From NCBI RefSeq assembly GCF_002086795.1, contig NZ_MVIM01000012.1, positions 62,001 through 126,000 on the forward strand: a stretch of 64,000 bases of DNA. The letters run 5' to 3'. Below the pieces are notes generated by a model, which ran no database searches, had not been told where the DNA came from, and saw only the letters and a program-made list of their open reading frames with translations. The translations under genes and the position numbers were made by a program. Positions 33,285 to 41,326 of this stretch are shown here, in pieces (position 1 is the first letter of the stretch; every line of letters starts with the position of its first letter). This stretch comes from Mycolicibacterium tusciae (lineage in GTDB: Bacteria; Actinomycetota; Actinomycetes; Mycobacteriales; Mycobacteriaceae).

Positions 33285-34649
33285 TTGACTGAACCGGCCG
33301 ACGGCCCGGCGGTCCCGACTGGGCCCACGCGTCAGCCGGGGATGACCGGCCGCCGCATCGCCGGCCTGGCGCTACCGGCTCTCGGGGTGCTGGCCGCAGA
33401 GCCGATGTATCTGCTGTTCGACATCGCCATCGTCGGCCGTCTGGGTGCCCTGCCGCTGGCCGGCCTCGCCATCGGCGGGCTGATCCTGGCGACGCTCAGC
33501 TCCCAGATGACGTTCTTGTCCTACGGCACCACCGCGCGCTCGGCGCGGTTCTTCGGGGCCGGCGATCGCCGGGCCGCGGTCGGTGAAGGCCTGCAGGCGA
33601 CGTGGCTGGCACTGGGTCTGGGCATGGTGATCGTCGTCGCGGTCCAGCTCGGCGCTGTACCGCTCGTATCAGCGCTGGCCGGGGCTTCGGAGGGCGGCGA
33701 GATCGCGGACGAGGCCCTGCCGTGGGTCCGCATCGCGATTTTCGGCGTTCCGGCGATCCTCATATCGGCGGCGGGCAACGGGTGGATGCGCGGCGTGCAG
33801 GACACCGTGCGCCCGCTGCGCTATGTCGTGACGGGGTTCGTGTTGTCGGCCGTGCTGTGCCCACTGCTGGTGTATGGCTGGCTGGGGATGCCGAGGCTCG
33901 AACTCGAGGGCTCGGCGTTGGCCAACCTCGTCGGGCAGTGGCTCGCTGCGCTCCTCTTCCTGCGCGCCCTGTACGTGGAGCGGGTGTCCAGGCGGATCGA
34001 TCCGGCGATCCTGCGGGCACAGGTCGTGCTGGGGCGTGATCTGCTGTTGCGCACCTTGGCCTTCCAGGCGTGCTTCGTCTCCGCGGGCGCTGTCGCCGCC
34101 AGGTTCGGGGCCGCGGCGGTCGCGGCGCACCAGGTGGTCCTGCAGCTGTGGAATTTCCTTGCCCTGGTGCTGGACTCGCTGGCGATCGCCGCACAGTCGC
34201 TGGTGGGTGCCGCGCTGGGCGCGGGTCAGCTGGCGCACGCAAGATCGGTGGCGTGGCGGGTCACGATCTTCTCCACCCTCGCCTCCGCGCTGCTGGCAGG
34301 TGTGTTCGCCGTCGGCGCCTCGGTCATCCCGAGCATTTTCACCGACGACCGTTCGGTGCTCGACGCGATTGGCGTCCCGTGGTGGTTCATGGTCGCTCAA
34401 TTGCCGGTCGCCGGAATCGTTTTCGCGCTCGACGGCGTGCTGCTGGGTGCCGGTGACGCCAAGTTCATGCGCAATGCCACATTGATCAGTGCGCTGGTCG
34501 GGTTCCTGCCGTTGATCTGGCTGTCGCTGGGTTACGGCTGGGGCCTGCTCGGTATCTGGGCCGGGCTGTCGACGTTCATGGTGCTGCGGCTCGTGTTCGT
34601 CGGCTGGCGGGCGTTCTCCGGACGCTGGCTGGTGCCGGGCACTGGTTAG
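33285..34649 (+). CDS. dinF: MATE-family efflux transporter (DinF-like)
   Basis: A 454-residue transporter with twelve predicted helices and the two MATE half repeats. LALPALGVLAAEPMYLLFDIAIVG is the first helix region, and AVAAHQVVLQLWNF the matching helix in the second half. The reading frame opens at TTG 33285; ATG 33342 is a plausible start 19 codons later. M. tuberculosis Rv2836c has the same position after nrnA. Substrate unknown; MATE proteins use H+ or Na+ gradients. Confidence 0.9.
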   Translation: MTEPADGPAVPTGPTRQPGMTGRRIAGLALPALGVLAAEPMYLLFDIAIVGRLGALPLAGLAIGGLILATLSSQMTFLSYGTTARSARFFGAGDRRAAVGEGLQATWLALGLGMVIVVAVQLGAVPLVSALAGASEGGEIADEALPWVRIAIFGVPAILISAAGNGWMRGVQDTVRPLRYVVTGFVLSAVLCPLLVYGWLGMPRLELEGSALANLVGQWLAALLFLRALYVERVSRRIDPAILRAQVVLGRDLLLRTLAFQACFVSAGAVAARFGAAAVAAHQVVLQLWNFLALVLDSLAIAAQSLVGAALGAGQLAHARSVAWRVTIFSTLASALLAGVFAVGASVIPSIFTDDRSVLDAIGVPWWFMVAQLPVAGIVFALDGVLLGAGDAKFMRNATLISALVGFLPLIWLSLGYGWGLLGIWAGLSTFMVLRLVFVGWRAFSGRWLVPGTG

Positions 34650-34652
34650 GCT
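34647..34652 (+). promoter_or_regulatory. -10 element for the secreted 150-residue protein gene
   Basis: TAGGCT overlaps the dinF stop codon and ends seven bases before ATG 34660. Confidence 0.55.
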
Positions 34653-34659
34653 GACTGCC

Positions 34660-35112
34660 ATGAAACGGCTCGCAATCGCCCTTGCCGCCGGCGCAGCGGC
34701 AAGTTTGGTCGCGGCGCCGTCGGCGGCAGCGGAGCCGACCGTCGGCACCGCGGTCTACGTGCAGATCCGCCAGTCGTTCGCCCCGGTCGACGGTGACGAC
34801 CAGTGCGTCGGCACGTCAGCGCTCGGGCCCGTTCGCCGAGGATCGTCGGTGGTCCTCTCCGAGGGCGGCATTGCGACCGATAGCCCCAAAGTGGCCGTCG
34901 GTCAGTTCTACCGCTCTCGGCTCTCCGACGGCGTCTGCGAGGCGCTGTACATCACGAGCGCGCCGATGAGGCCGGCCTTCAACGTCCAGTTCGCCGGCCC
35001 CGGCGGTGAGTTGAGTCCGACGTTCGGCCCCACCCCGTCCGAGCCCGTCACGTATCAGCCGGGAATCGAGCAGGTGGTCAAGGTCGACATCGACCTTCCC
35101 CCCGGTCCCTGA
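34660..35112 (+). CDS. secreted protein of unknown function
   Basis: A 150-residue protein with a typical Sec signal peptide (MKRLAIALAAGAAASLVAAPSAAA, cleavage after about residue 24). The mature part is predicted mostly beta, with two Cys (DDQCVGT and DGVCEAL) that could pair, and a Pro-rich C-terminus. No family recognised. It ends one base before the convergent methyltransferase gene. Confidence 0.75.
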   Translation: MKRLAIALAAGAAASLVAAPSAAAEPTVGTAVYVQIRQSFAPVDGDDQCVGTSALGPVRRGSSVVLSEGGIATDSPKVAVGQFYRSRLSDGVCEALYITSAPMRPAFNVQFAGPGGELSPTFGPTPSEPVTYQPGIEQVVKVDIDLPPGP

Positions 35113-35113
35113 A

Positions 35114-35680
35114 TCATTGCGCGACGCGCGCGATCACCGACCAACCGAACGGATTCGTGCGCACCTCGATACGTTCGAAACCCGCTGCCTCCAAACGGGA
35201 TTTCAGTGTCGACGGGTCGACGGGGTTGTACGTGTCGCCTTCGTGATGCGCCTCGAGCTCGGCGCTGGCCAGGCTGTCGCTGGCGACCAGCGCGGCACCT
35301 GGCTGAAGAACACGGGCGACTTCGGCGAACAGCCGGTCCTGCAACTCGATGGTCGGAACGTGATGCAGCATCGTGAAACACGCTGCGCCGGTGAACCGGT
35401 CGTCCTCGTACGTCAAGGCCGTCGCATCGCCGCGCACGATTTCGACACTGGCTACATCGGCGAATCGGTCGGTCAGCATCGCTGCAAGCTGCTCGTCGAT
35501 CTCGACCGAGGTCAGCTTGGGCACCGACTCGCTGAGCACGTCGGTGGTAGCGCCATAGCCGGGGCCGACCTCCAAAACGTCGTCACCCAAATCGGTTTCG
35601 CCCAGCGCCCACGGCAGGATGACCTCGCGAATCATCTGACGCCACTCGTCGCTGCCGCAGCGCTCATGGGCCTCGTTCAC
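35114..35680 (-). CDS. class I SAM-dependent methyltransferase
   Basis: A 188-residue methyltransferase with motif I VLEVGPGYGATT near residue 37, acidic loop SVEIDEQL, VRGDATALTYEDDRF and CFTMLHHV. The N-terminus is NEAHERCGSDEW, seen in a group of small actinobacterial methyltransferases. GTG 35680 overlaps the echA16 stop by four bases, so the two are coupled. Substrate unknown. Confidence 0.85.
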   Translation of the reverse strand: MNEAHERCGSDEWRQMIREVILPWALGETDLGDDVLEVGPGYGATTDVLSESVPKLTSVEIDEQLAAMLTDRFADVASVEIVRGDATALTYEDDRFTGAACFTMLHHVPTIELQDRLFAEVARVLQPGAALVASDSLASAELEAHHEGDTYNPVDPSTLKSRLEAAGFERIEVRTNPFGWSVIARVAQ

Positions 35681-36444
35681 CGGACCTGCGCCCTTCCGCG
35701 TTCGAACACCGCGGCGCGGTTGGCCGCGATGTCGTCTCCGCTGGCCGAGCGCATCCACGCGATCGCCGAGTCGGCCTCGAGCGCCAGGCCCTCGGCGGTG
35801 CCGGCTTCGTCGATGCGGTGATAGGACGCCAGCAGGGCCCGCACCGCCTTCTGGTTGTTGCCGACGATCGACGCCGCCACCCTGCGTGCGGCGGGCATCA
35901 GCTCGTCGTGCGGCACGACCTCGGTGACCAGACCGGCGCGCAGAGCCTCGGTGGCCGAGAGGTAATCACCGGTCATGCTCATCCGGCGCGCCATTCCGAC
36001 TCCGACCTTCTGCGGTAGCCGCACGGACAAACCCCAGGTCGGCAGCAGCCCTACCCGGGCGTGGGTGTCGGCGAACCGGGCGTTCTCCGAGGCGATGAGG
36101 ATGTCGCAGTACAGCGCGAGCTCCAGTCCGCCCGTCACCGCCGCGCCGTTGATCGCGCCGATCACCGGCTTGGTCATCAAGGGCCACTTCGGCGAGATGT
36201 CGGGCAGCTCGGTGGTGTCGCCGAGTTCCTTGAGGTCCAGTCCCGCGCAGAACACCGGGTCGCTGCCGGTGAAGATGACGACGTCGACGTCGTCGGCGCT
36301 CTCCGCATCCCGCAGCGCTTGGAAGAACTCGGTGCGAAGCGCCGAGGACAGGGCGTTGCGGGCCTGCGGGCGGTTCAGCGTCAGCGTCCGCACCCGATCC
36401 TGGGTGTCGATCAGCAGGATGTCGGTGTTGTTGGGGTCTGTCAT
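35677..36444 (-). CDS. echA16: enoyl-CoA hydratase/isomerase family protein (EchA16 equivalent)
   Basis: A 255-residue crotonase-fold protein. The oxyanion-hole segments are FCAGLDLKELG and AINGAAVTGGLELALYCD. The region where crotonases carry the second catalytic Glu reads HARVGLLPTWGLS with no Glu, so classical hydratase activity is uncertain. ATG 36444 sits six bases after a minus-strand TAGGTT, fitting a leaderless message. It shares a compact promoter with the divergent DUF2277 gene. It would act on acyl-CoA substrates in the cytoplasm. Confidence 0.88.
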   Translation of the reverse strand: MTDPNNTDILLIDTQDRVRTLTLNRPQARNALSSALRTEFFQALRDAESADDVDVVIFTGSDPVFCAGLDLKELGDTTELPDISPKWPLMTKPVIGAINGAAVTGGLELALYCDILIASENARFADTHARVGLLPTWGLSVRLPQKVGVGMARRMSMTGDYLSATEALRAGLVTEVVPHDELMPAARRVAASIVGNNQKAVRALLASYHRIDEAGTAEGLALEADSAIAWMRSASGDDIAANRAAVFERGRAQVR

Positions 36445-36450
36445 GGCACG

Positions 36451-36460
36451 AACCTATCGT
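36451..36460. promoter_or_regulatory. overlapping divergent -10 elements (bidirectional leaderless promoter)
   Basis: Plus strand TATCGT (36455-36460) ends six bases before ATG 36467. Minus strand TAGGTT (36456 down to 36451) ends six bases before ATG 36444. The two hexamers share the TA at 36455-36456, and only 22 bases separate the start codons. Confidence 0.6.
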
Positions 36461-36466
36461 GGAGTC

Positions 36467-36748
36467 ATGTGCCGAAACATCACCGAGCTACGCGGACTGG
36501 AGCCGGCAGCCACCGCAGAGGAAATCGAAGCGGCCTCACGTCAGTACGTCCGCAAGGTCAGCGGAATCACGCGGCCGTCCGAGGCGAACGTCGAAGCCTT
36601 CGAGGAGGCCGTCGCCGAGGTCACCGCGATCACCACCCGGCTGTTGGCCGGGCTGGCGCCACGACGCCAACCGCCCAAGACAATTCCACCGTTGCGGCGT
36701 CCCGAGGTGCGTGCGCGCATCGAGGCCCGAGCCGCCGGCACCGGGTGA
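36467..36748 (+). CDS. DUF2277 family protein
   Basis: A 93-residue protein beginning MCRNITELRGLEP, the hallmark of DUF2277. It continues with an ATAEEIEAASRQYVRKVSG helix and a basic, Pro-rich end (RRQPPKTIPPLRRPE). Function unknown; small, helical, without signal peptide. Its stop overlaps the GTG of the DUF1802 gene, so the two are coupled. Confidence 0.85.
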   Translation: MCRNITELRGLEPAATAEEIEAASRQYVRKVSGITRPSEANVEAFEEAVAEVTAITTRLLAGLAPRRQPPKTIPPLRRPEVRARIEARAAGTG

Positions 36749-37308
36749 CCGCGCAGACGCTGACCCAGCCCGCACTCAAGGAGTGGAGCGCGGCGGTGCA
36801 CGGCCTGCTCGACGGCAGGCAGACGGTGCTGCTGCGCAAGGGCGGCATCCACGAGAAGAGGTTCGCACTCAGCGCATCACGCTTCTTGTTCTTTCCCACG
36901 CTCGCCCACAGCCATATCGAGCGGGTAAGGCCTGAACACCACGACCTGCTCGACGCCGCGGCCGCCGACAGCACCGAGGCCGAGGTCGTCCTGCGGGCCG
37001 GCGCCAAAGTCGTCGCCGCCATCGAGGTGGGCCAGCCCGAAAGCCTCGACGAGATCGAGGCGCTGCACATCTGGACCGCCGCATCGGTGCGGGCTGATCG
37101 GCTGGACTTCCGGCCCAAGCACCGTCTCACCGTGCTGGTGGTGCAGGCCAGCCCGTTGCGGGAACCCGTGCGGCTAACGCGTACGCCCGAGTACGCCGGC
37201 TGTAAGAGCTGGGTGCCGCTGCCCGTCGATCCGGACTGGGCACCGCCGGTGCACTCGGCGGAAGCGCTCGAGGATGTCGCCGAGCAGGTTCGCCGAGCCG
37301 TCGGCTGA
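36745..37308 (+). CDS. DUF1802 family protein
   Basis: A 187-residue protein with LKEWSAAVHGLLDGRQTVLLRKGGIHE at the N-terminus, FLFFPTLAHSHIERVRP, and LHIWTAASVRADRLDFRPKH. These segments mark DUF1802, a soluble family of unknown role. GTG 36745 overlaps the DUF2277 stop by four bases, which suggests joint function. The AT-richer gap after it (37309-37470) holds a palindrome but no terminator that I could see. Confidence 0.83.
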   Translation: MTAQTLTQPALKEWSAAVHGLLDGRQTVLLRKGGIHEKRFALSASRFLFFPTLAHSHIERVRPEHHDLLDAAAADSTEAEVVLRAGAKVVAAIEVGQPESLDEIEALHIWTAASVRADRLDFRPKHRLTVLVVQASPLREPVRLTRTPEYAGCKSWVPLPVDPDWAPPVHSAEALEDVAEQVRRAVG

Positions 37309-37416
37309 GGTTGCTTTGCTGTAATCGCGGGAATCGGACCCTCTATTTGAATTGGATATGAGGTACGCGACGCGCGCTCGATCGCTCCCTAAATTGAATG
37401 TTGTACCGAAAACACG

Positions 37417-37432
37417 TCGACGAATTCGTCGA
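37417..37432. promoter_or_regulatory. 16-base perfect palindrome upstream of the small secreted protein gene
   Basis: TCGACGAATTCGTCGA is a perfect inverted repeat with no spacer, 38 bases before ATG 37471. It lies in an AT-richer gap and may be an operator or, in RNA, a weak stem. Confidence 0.35.
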
Positions 37433-37470
37433 TTGTCTGGCACAACAGGAAATGGATGAGGGAGAAGAGA

Positions 37471-37704
37471 ATGAGCACCAAACCGCGTACTTTCGCAATG
37501 CTGTTGGGCGCCGGAGCGGTTGCCGCCGCCATCGCGTCGGCACCGGGCGCCGCTGCCGCAAGCGTGACGAGCACGCATGATTCTGGTGGTAGCACGACAA
37601 CGCAGCGCCCCGGCCACGTGTCGATCCATACGACGCCGCCGATGGTCTCGCCGCCAAAGGTGTGGGGTTCCCACTCGTCGCCGCTTTTTGTTTTGGGTGA
37701 CTGA
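37471..37704 (+). CDS. small secreted Ser/Thr/His-rich protein
   Basis: A 77-residue protein with a Sec signal peptide (MSTKPRTFAMLLGAGAVAAA, cleavage after about residue 30 near GAAAAS). The 47-residue mature part is rich in Ser, Thr, Pro and His and has no Cys. It ends in FVLGD. GGGAGAAGAG lies just before ATG 37471 and decides the start over an in-frame ATG 15 bases upstream. Function unknown. A strong terminator follows at once, so it is a single-gene unit. Confidence 0.7.
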   Translation: MSTKPRTFAMLLGAGAVAAAIASAPGAAAASVTSTHDSGGSTTTQRPGHVSIHTTPPMVSPPKVWGSHSSPLFVLGD

Positions 37705-37711
37705 CCGTATG

Positions 37712-37753
37712 AGATGGCAGGCGAAAGGGCGCATAGCCGTTCGCCTGCCATCT
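37712..37753 (+). terminator. strong stem-loop terminator after the 77-residue protein gene
   Basis: AGATGGCAGGCGAA (37712-37725) pairs perfectly with TTCGCCTGCCATCT (37740-37753), with a further GGC/GCC pairing inside the loop. No U-tract follows, as is common in mycobacteria. It lies between convergent genes. Confidence 0.75.
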
Positions 37754-37830
37754 GTCGTTAGGATATGCGTTTTATATGAATTACTTGCATTTCACGAATT
37801 CCGCACATACCGGTCGATGATCGTGTTTGC

Positions 37831-39513
37831 TCAGCGACCTGAAGGCGCATCTGGGCCTGCGGGCAGCACGAGCCGCGACACCCCACCCTCGCCGAGGTGC
37901 ACGGTATGCGTCGACACCATGAGCTCTCGCGCGCTGACCAGAGGCTCGTTGGTACCGAGATTGCGTACGAACCGCGGATGCGAGCCGCCGGCGACCAGCA
38001 CCCGGATCCGCGAGCCGGCGCGGAACCGGTGGGCGGTCGCGTCCAGTTCGATGCGGACGGTGCGGGGATCACCCGAAGCCGTTGCGCTGCGGCGGTATCC
38101 GTCGCTCACGTTGCGGGAGACGCCCTTGGCGTCGACTTCACTGATGCGGACGAACACGTCGTGGTACGGGTTGTCGCAGGAATGCGTCAACTCGACCACC
38201 GGCGTCCCGACGACATACAGATCTGCAGGCAGCCGGTCGCCGGTGAAGCACAGCACGTCGGGCCGCTCGGCGAGTTTCGCGTCCTTGCGGTAGCCACCCT
38301 CGGGTGCGAGCATCCGGCCGCCGACCGTGGGGGTCGGATCCACCGGGTTGTACGTGAATCGGGTCGGGGATGCGGTGTCGGGCGGCACTGCGTCGCCGAG
38401 GCGGCCGGTGGGTTGGAGGTAGAGCACTCGCTCGGGCATCGCCGGCGGCCACTCCGGCAGGTCGGTCCAGCCCTTGCCGTTCACTTCGATGCGGACTGGA
38501 CTGCGCGTCGTTCCTTTGCCGCCGAGGTGTGCGTCGAACCAATCCAGCGATTCGCGCGTCACCGTCGCAGCGCCTTTGTACATGACCTGTGCGTGCGTCC
38601 ACGAGCCGATGGTCGCGGCGACGTCGACCCCGCGCCGCTTCAGCGCGTCGTACTGCGTGAGTGTCTGCTCCAGAAACAGGTCCTGCCAGCCGCCGATCAG
38701 TAACACCGGGATATCGGCGCGCTGCAGCGCATCCCACGCGCTCCTGTCGGTCCAGTACGGGTCGTCGGCCTCGGGATGGCTGAGCCATTCCTCCCACCAC
38801 GTCGCGCCCTTGCCCAGCAGCGCGCGGCCGGCATCTCCTGCCGGGAGCCCGCTCGTCGCCCGACTCAACGCACGCCGGGCGCGTAACTGCCGGATCGTCG
38901 AACGCAGTTTCGGACCCTCCTGGCGGGCAACCAGGTCGCTCCAGCCGAGGAAGTCGTTCAGTGCGAACGAGCCGGTACCCCAACGCGGGCCGCTGGGATC
39001 GTGCAGGCCCACCGTGATGACGGCGGCCTTCATCTCCGGCGGCGGGTCGGCGAGCAGGGCCCACTGGGTGAAGCCGAGATACGACAGGCCGATGGTGGCG
39101 AACGAGCCGGTGAACCATGGTTGGAGCCTCAGCCACGCGACGGTGTCCGCACCGTCGGACTTCTCGTGGACCATCGGAACGAAGTCTCCACCGGAGCCGA
39201 ATGTGCCACGCACACTTTGGAACACCACGTGGTAACCGCGTGCGGCGTACACGCCGGCGTACATCGAGGAGAACGGGAAGCCTCGGCCGTAAGGACAGCG
39301 CACCAACAGCGTGCCCGTCGGATGGGGAGTCGCCGGCTCGTAGTGATCGGCGAGCAGTTCGACACCGTCGCGCATCGGCACCCGCACGGTGTGCACCGAA
39401 TATTCGGTCGTCTGCGGGGGCAGGTGAAGCAGTCGGCTCAGGGTCCGGTCGCGGAATGTCCCTAATTTGCCTCGGGACGGCGTGGAGGTGGCATTGTCGG
39501 AGACCGCGGTCAT
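37831..39513 (-). CDS. CocE/NonD-family hydrolase (X-Pro dipeptidyl-peptidase type; Rv2800 equivalent)
   Basis: A 560-residue enzyme. The N-terminal alpha/beta hydrolase starts with VRVPMRDGVELLADHYEP and has the nucleophile elbow GLSYLGFTQW (Ser in GxSYxG). The C-terminal jelly-roll domain (LTHSCDNPYHDVFVRISEVD, FRAGSRIRVLVAGGSHPRF) is typical of cocaine esterase and Xaa-Pro peptidases. ATG 39513 is preferred; the frame stays open to 39558, but that would overlap the TetR gene. It is ten bases after the TetR stop on the same strand. Acts on an ester or amide; natural substrate unknown. Confidence 0.87.
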   Translation of the reverse strand: MTAVSDNATSTPSRGKLGTFRDRTLSRLLHLPPQTTEYSVHTVRVPMRDGVELLADHYEPATPHPTGTLLVRCPYGRGFPFSSMYAGVYAARGYHVVFQSVRGTFGSGGDFVPMVHEKSDGADTVAWLRLQPWFTGSFATIGLSYLGFTQWALLADPPPEMKAAVITVGLHDPSGPRWGTGSFALNDFLGWSDLVARQEGPKLRSTIRQLRARRALSRATSGLPAGDAGRALLGKGATWWEEWLSHPEADDPYWTDRSAWDALQRADIPVLLIGGWQDLFLEQTLTQYDALKRRGVDVAATIGSWTHAQVMYKGAATVTRESLDWFDAHLGGKGTTRSPVRIEVNGKGWTDLPEWPPAMPERVLYLQPTGRLGDAVPPDTASPTRFTYNPVDPTPTVGGRMLAPEGGYRKDAKLAERPDVLCFTGDRLPADLYVVGTPVVELTHSCDNPYHDVFVRISEVDAKGVSRNVSDGYRRSATASGDPRTVRIELDATAHRFRAGSRIRVLVAGGSHPRFVRNLGTNEPLVSARELMVSTHTVHLGEGGVSRLVLPAGPDAPSGR

Positions 39514-39523
39514 CTCACGCACG

Positions 39524-40138
39524 CTACGCGGGCGGCGCATCGTCGTCCTCGATAGCACCGATCACCTTGGCCATCACCCACCCGATCGCACGCGTCGCAT
39601 CGGTCCCGTCGATGCCCCATACCCCCACCAACCGCTCATAACTCGGCACGTTCCACAGCACGTCCAGGAGGGCCGCCGCCATCTGCTGCTGGGCGGCCGA
39701 CCATGCGGGAGCAGACGCCGACACTGCCCGTACGAGCGCTTCGCGCCTACGGGCGTCGACGCCGACGAATGTCGGATCCTGCGGCGTGTCAACGGATTTC
39801 CGTACGGAGAATCGTTGCAAGGACGCGAACACCCTGGCCGTCACATCGTCGATGTTGGTCAGGTCGACATTCTCGTAGGAGATGCCCGCCTCGGATTCCA
39901 GTCGTTGCATGACCGCGTCGTGCAGATGTCGTTCGGTGGGGAAGTGCCGGTAGACGGTCCGCTCTCCGACGCCCGCGCGTTCGGCCACCGCCTTGAACGT
40001 CAGATCTCGCCAGTTCCAGGAGTCGAAGACGTGTACCAATTCGCTGCCGGCCGCGACGATGCGCTCCCGCGTTTGGGCCGCCTTCTGCTGGCGCGCCCGG
40101 TTGTCGTAGGTGCGCCGCGCTATTGACGACTCGGTCAT
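39524..40138 (-). CDS. TetR-family transcriptional regulator
   Basis: A 204-residue repressor-type protein. The helix-turn-helix is LTFKAVAERAGVGERTVYRHFP (about residues 46-67), with a divergent helical ligand domain after it. Its ATG lies three bases from a palindrome covering its own promoter and that of the divergent sulfotransferase gene, so it most likely represses itself, the downstream hydrolase and the sulfotransferase pair. Ligand unknown, probably lipophilic as is usual in mycobacterial TetRs. Confidence 0.9.
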   Translation of the reverse strand: MTESSIARRTYDNRARQQKAAQTRERIVAAGSELVHVFDSWNWRDLTFKAVAERAGVGERTVYRHFPTERHLHDAVMQRLESEAGISYENVDLTNIDDVTARVFASLQRFSVRKSVDTPQDPTFVGVDARRREALVRAVSASAPAWSAAQQQMAAALLDVLWNVPSYERLVGVWGIDGTDATRAIGWVMAKVIGAIEDDDAPPA

Positions 40139-40140
40139 AA

Positions 40141-40162
40141 TAGTGACAGTGTACTGTCACTA
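40141..40162. promoter_or_regulatory. TetR operator: 10-2-10 palindrome in the divergent promoter
   Basis: TAGTGACAGT, GT, ACTGTCACTA: two perfect ten-base arms around a two-base centre. The right arm holds the plus-strand -10 candidate TACTGT (40152-40157), and minus-strand TACACT overlaps the other side. A bound repressor would block both transcripts. Confidence 0.8.
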
Positions 40163-40192
40163 AATTGACTGTGCCGAAGGGGGAGGTGCACC

Positions 40193-41326
40193 GTGCCTTC
40201 GCTCGACGACCTGACCGGCGCCGCGGTGCGACGCACCGGACTCGACGACTTCGGTGACGACTCCTTCCGCGAGGGCCTGGGGATTCTCGTGCGCGCTCTG
40301 GGCGAGGAAGCGCGACTGAACGCCCGCGGCGAAGCGTTCGTCTACGACCGCATCGGACTGCACCTGTGCCAGCGGTTACAGGTCGAGGACTGGTATCGCC
40401 GTCATCCCGAGATCGACGACGAGCAGATCGAGGCACCGTTGTTCGGACTCGGTCTGCCCCGCACCGGGTCGACGGCGCTGTCGTTCCTGCTTGCCCGCGA
40501 TCCACACATTCGCTACCTGCGCAGTTGGGAGTCCACCCGGCCGTGCCCGCCCCCCTCGACGGTGCAGGGTGACGATCCGAGAATCCCGCTTGAGGCACGG
40601 CCCGTCGTTGTCGGCAGCAGGCAACACGTGCCCACCGATGTTGCGGGGCCGATGGAATGCCTCGATCTGATGGCGCTCGACTTCAAATCGCAGATGTTCC
40701 AGGCGTTCGCGCAGATACCGTCGTACTCCGAATGGCTGCTGGACCGGGCCGACTTCACGTCCACCTACCAGTACGAGCGTCGCGTGCTCAAGCTGCTGCA
40801 GTGGGGTGAGCCGACACGACCGTGGCGGTTGAAGTCACCAGCCCACGTGATCTCCCTCGGCTTCCTCGACCGGGTGTTCCCGGATGCCCGATTCGTGATG
40901 ACCCACCGCGATCCGACCGACGTGATGCTCTCGGTCGCCGATGTCTACGCCGACATCGTCTCCGGATTCAGCGATGACGTCGACCGCCGGTATCTGGGCG
41001 AGCTCAACGTCAAACAATGGTCGACGGGCATCGACCGCGTGCTGAAGTTCCGCACCGGAGGAGCCGATGATCGCTTCTTCGACATCGACTTTCGAGCCAT
41101 GCAGGACGACCCGATCGGCGAGGTGCGCCGGCTGTATGCCTGGCTCGGGGCGCCCGTCAGCAATGAGTTCGAGGACGGCATGCGCGCGTGGTGGGCCGAG
41201 AACGCCGAGAACCACGAACCACACCCGAAAGCCGACCCGCAGGCATTCGGTATGGACCCCAATGCGATTCGGCCGCTGTTCGCCACCTACGTCGACACCT
41301 ACCTGGGAGGTTCGCATGGCAATTGA
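40193..41326 (+). CDS. PAPS-dependent sulfotransferase family protein
   Basis: A 377-residue protein with the 5'-phosphosulfate loop LPRTGSTAL (about residues 84-92) and the 3'-phosphate segment RFVMTHRDPTDVMLSVADVY. These are the two PAPS-binding sites of sulfotransferases, which move sulfate to a hydroxyl of a lipid or small molecule. AAGGGGGAGG ends six bases before GTG 40193. It overlaps the next gene by 11 bases, so the two are coupled. The acceptor is unknown; many mycobacterial homologues are also orphans. Confidence 0.88.
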   Translation: MPSLDDLTGAAVRRTGLDDFGDDSFREGLGILVRALGEEARLNARGEAFVYDRIGLHLCQRLQVEDWYRRHPEIDDEQIEAPLFGLGLPRTGSTALSFLLARDPHIRYLRSWESTRPCPPPSTVQGDDPRIPLEARPVVVGSRQHVPTDVAGPMECLDLMALDFKSQMFQAFAQIPSYSEWLLDRADFTSTYQYERRVLKLLQWGEPTRPWRLKSPAHVISLGFLDRVFPDARFVMTHRDPTDVMLSVADVYADIVSGFSDDVDRRYLGELNVKQWSTGIDRVLKFRTGGADDRFFDIDFRAMQDDPIGEVRRLYAWLGAPVSNEFEDGMRAWWAENAENHEPHPKADPQAFGMDPNAIRPLFATYVDTYLGGSHGN

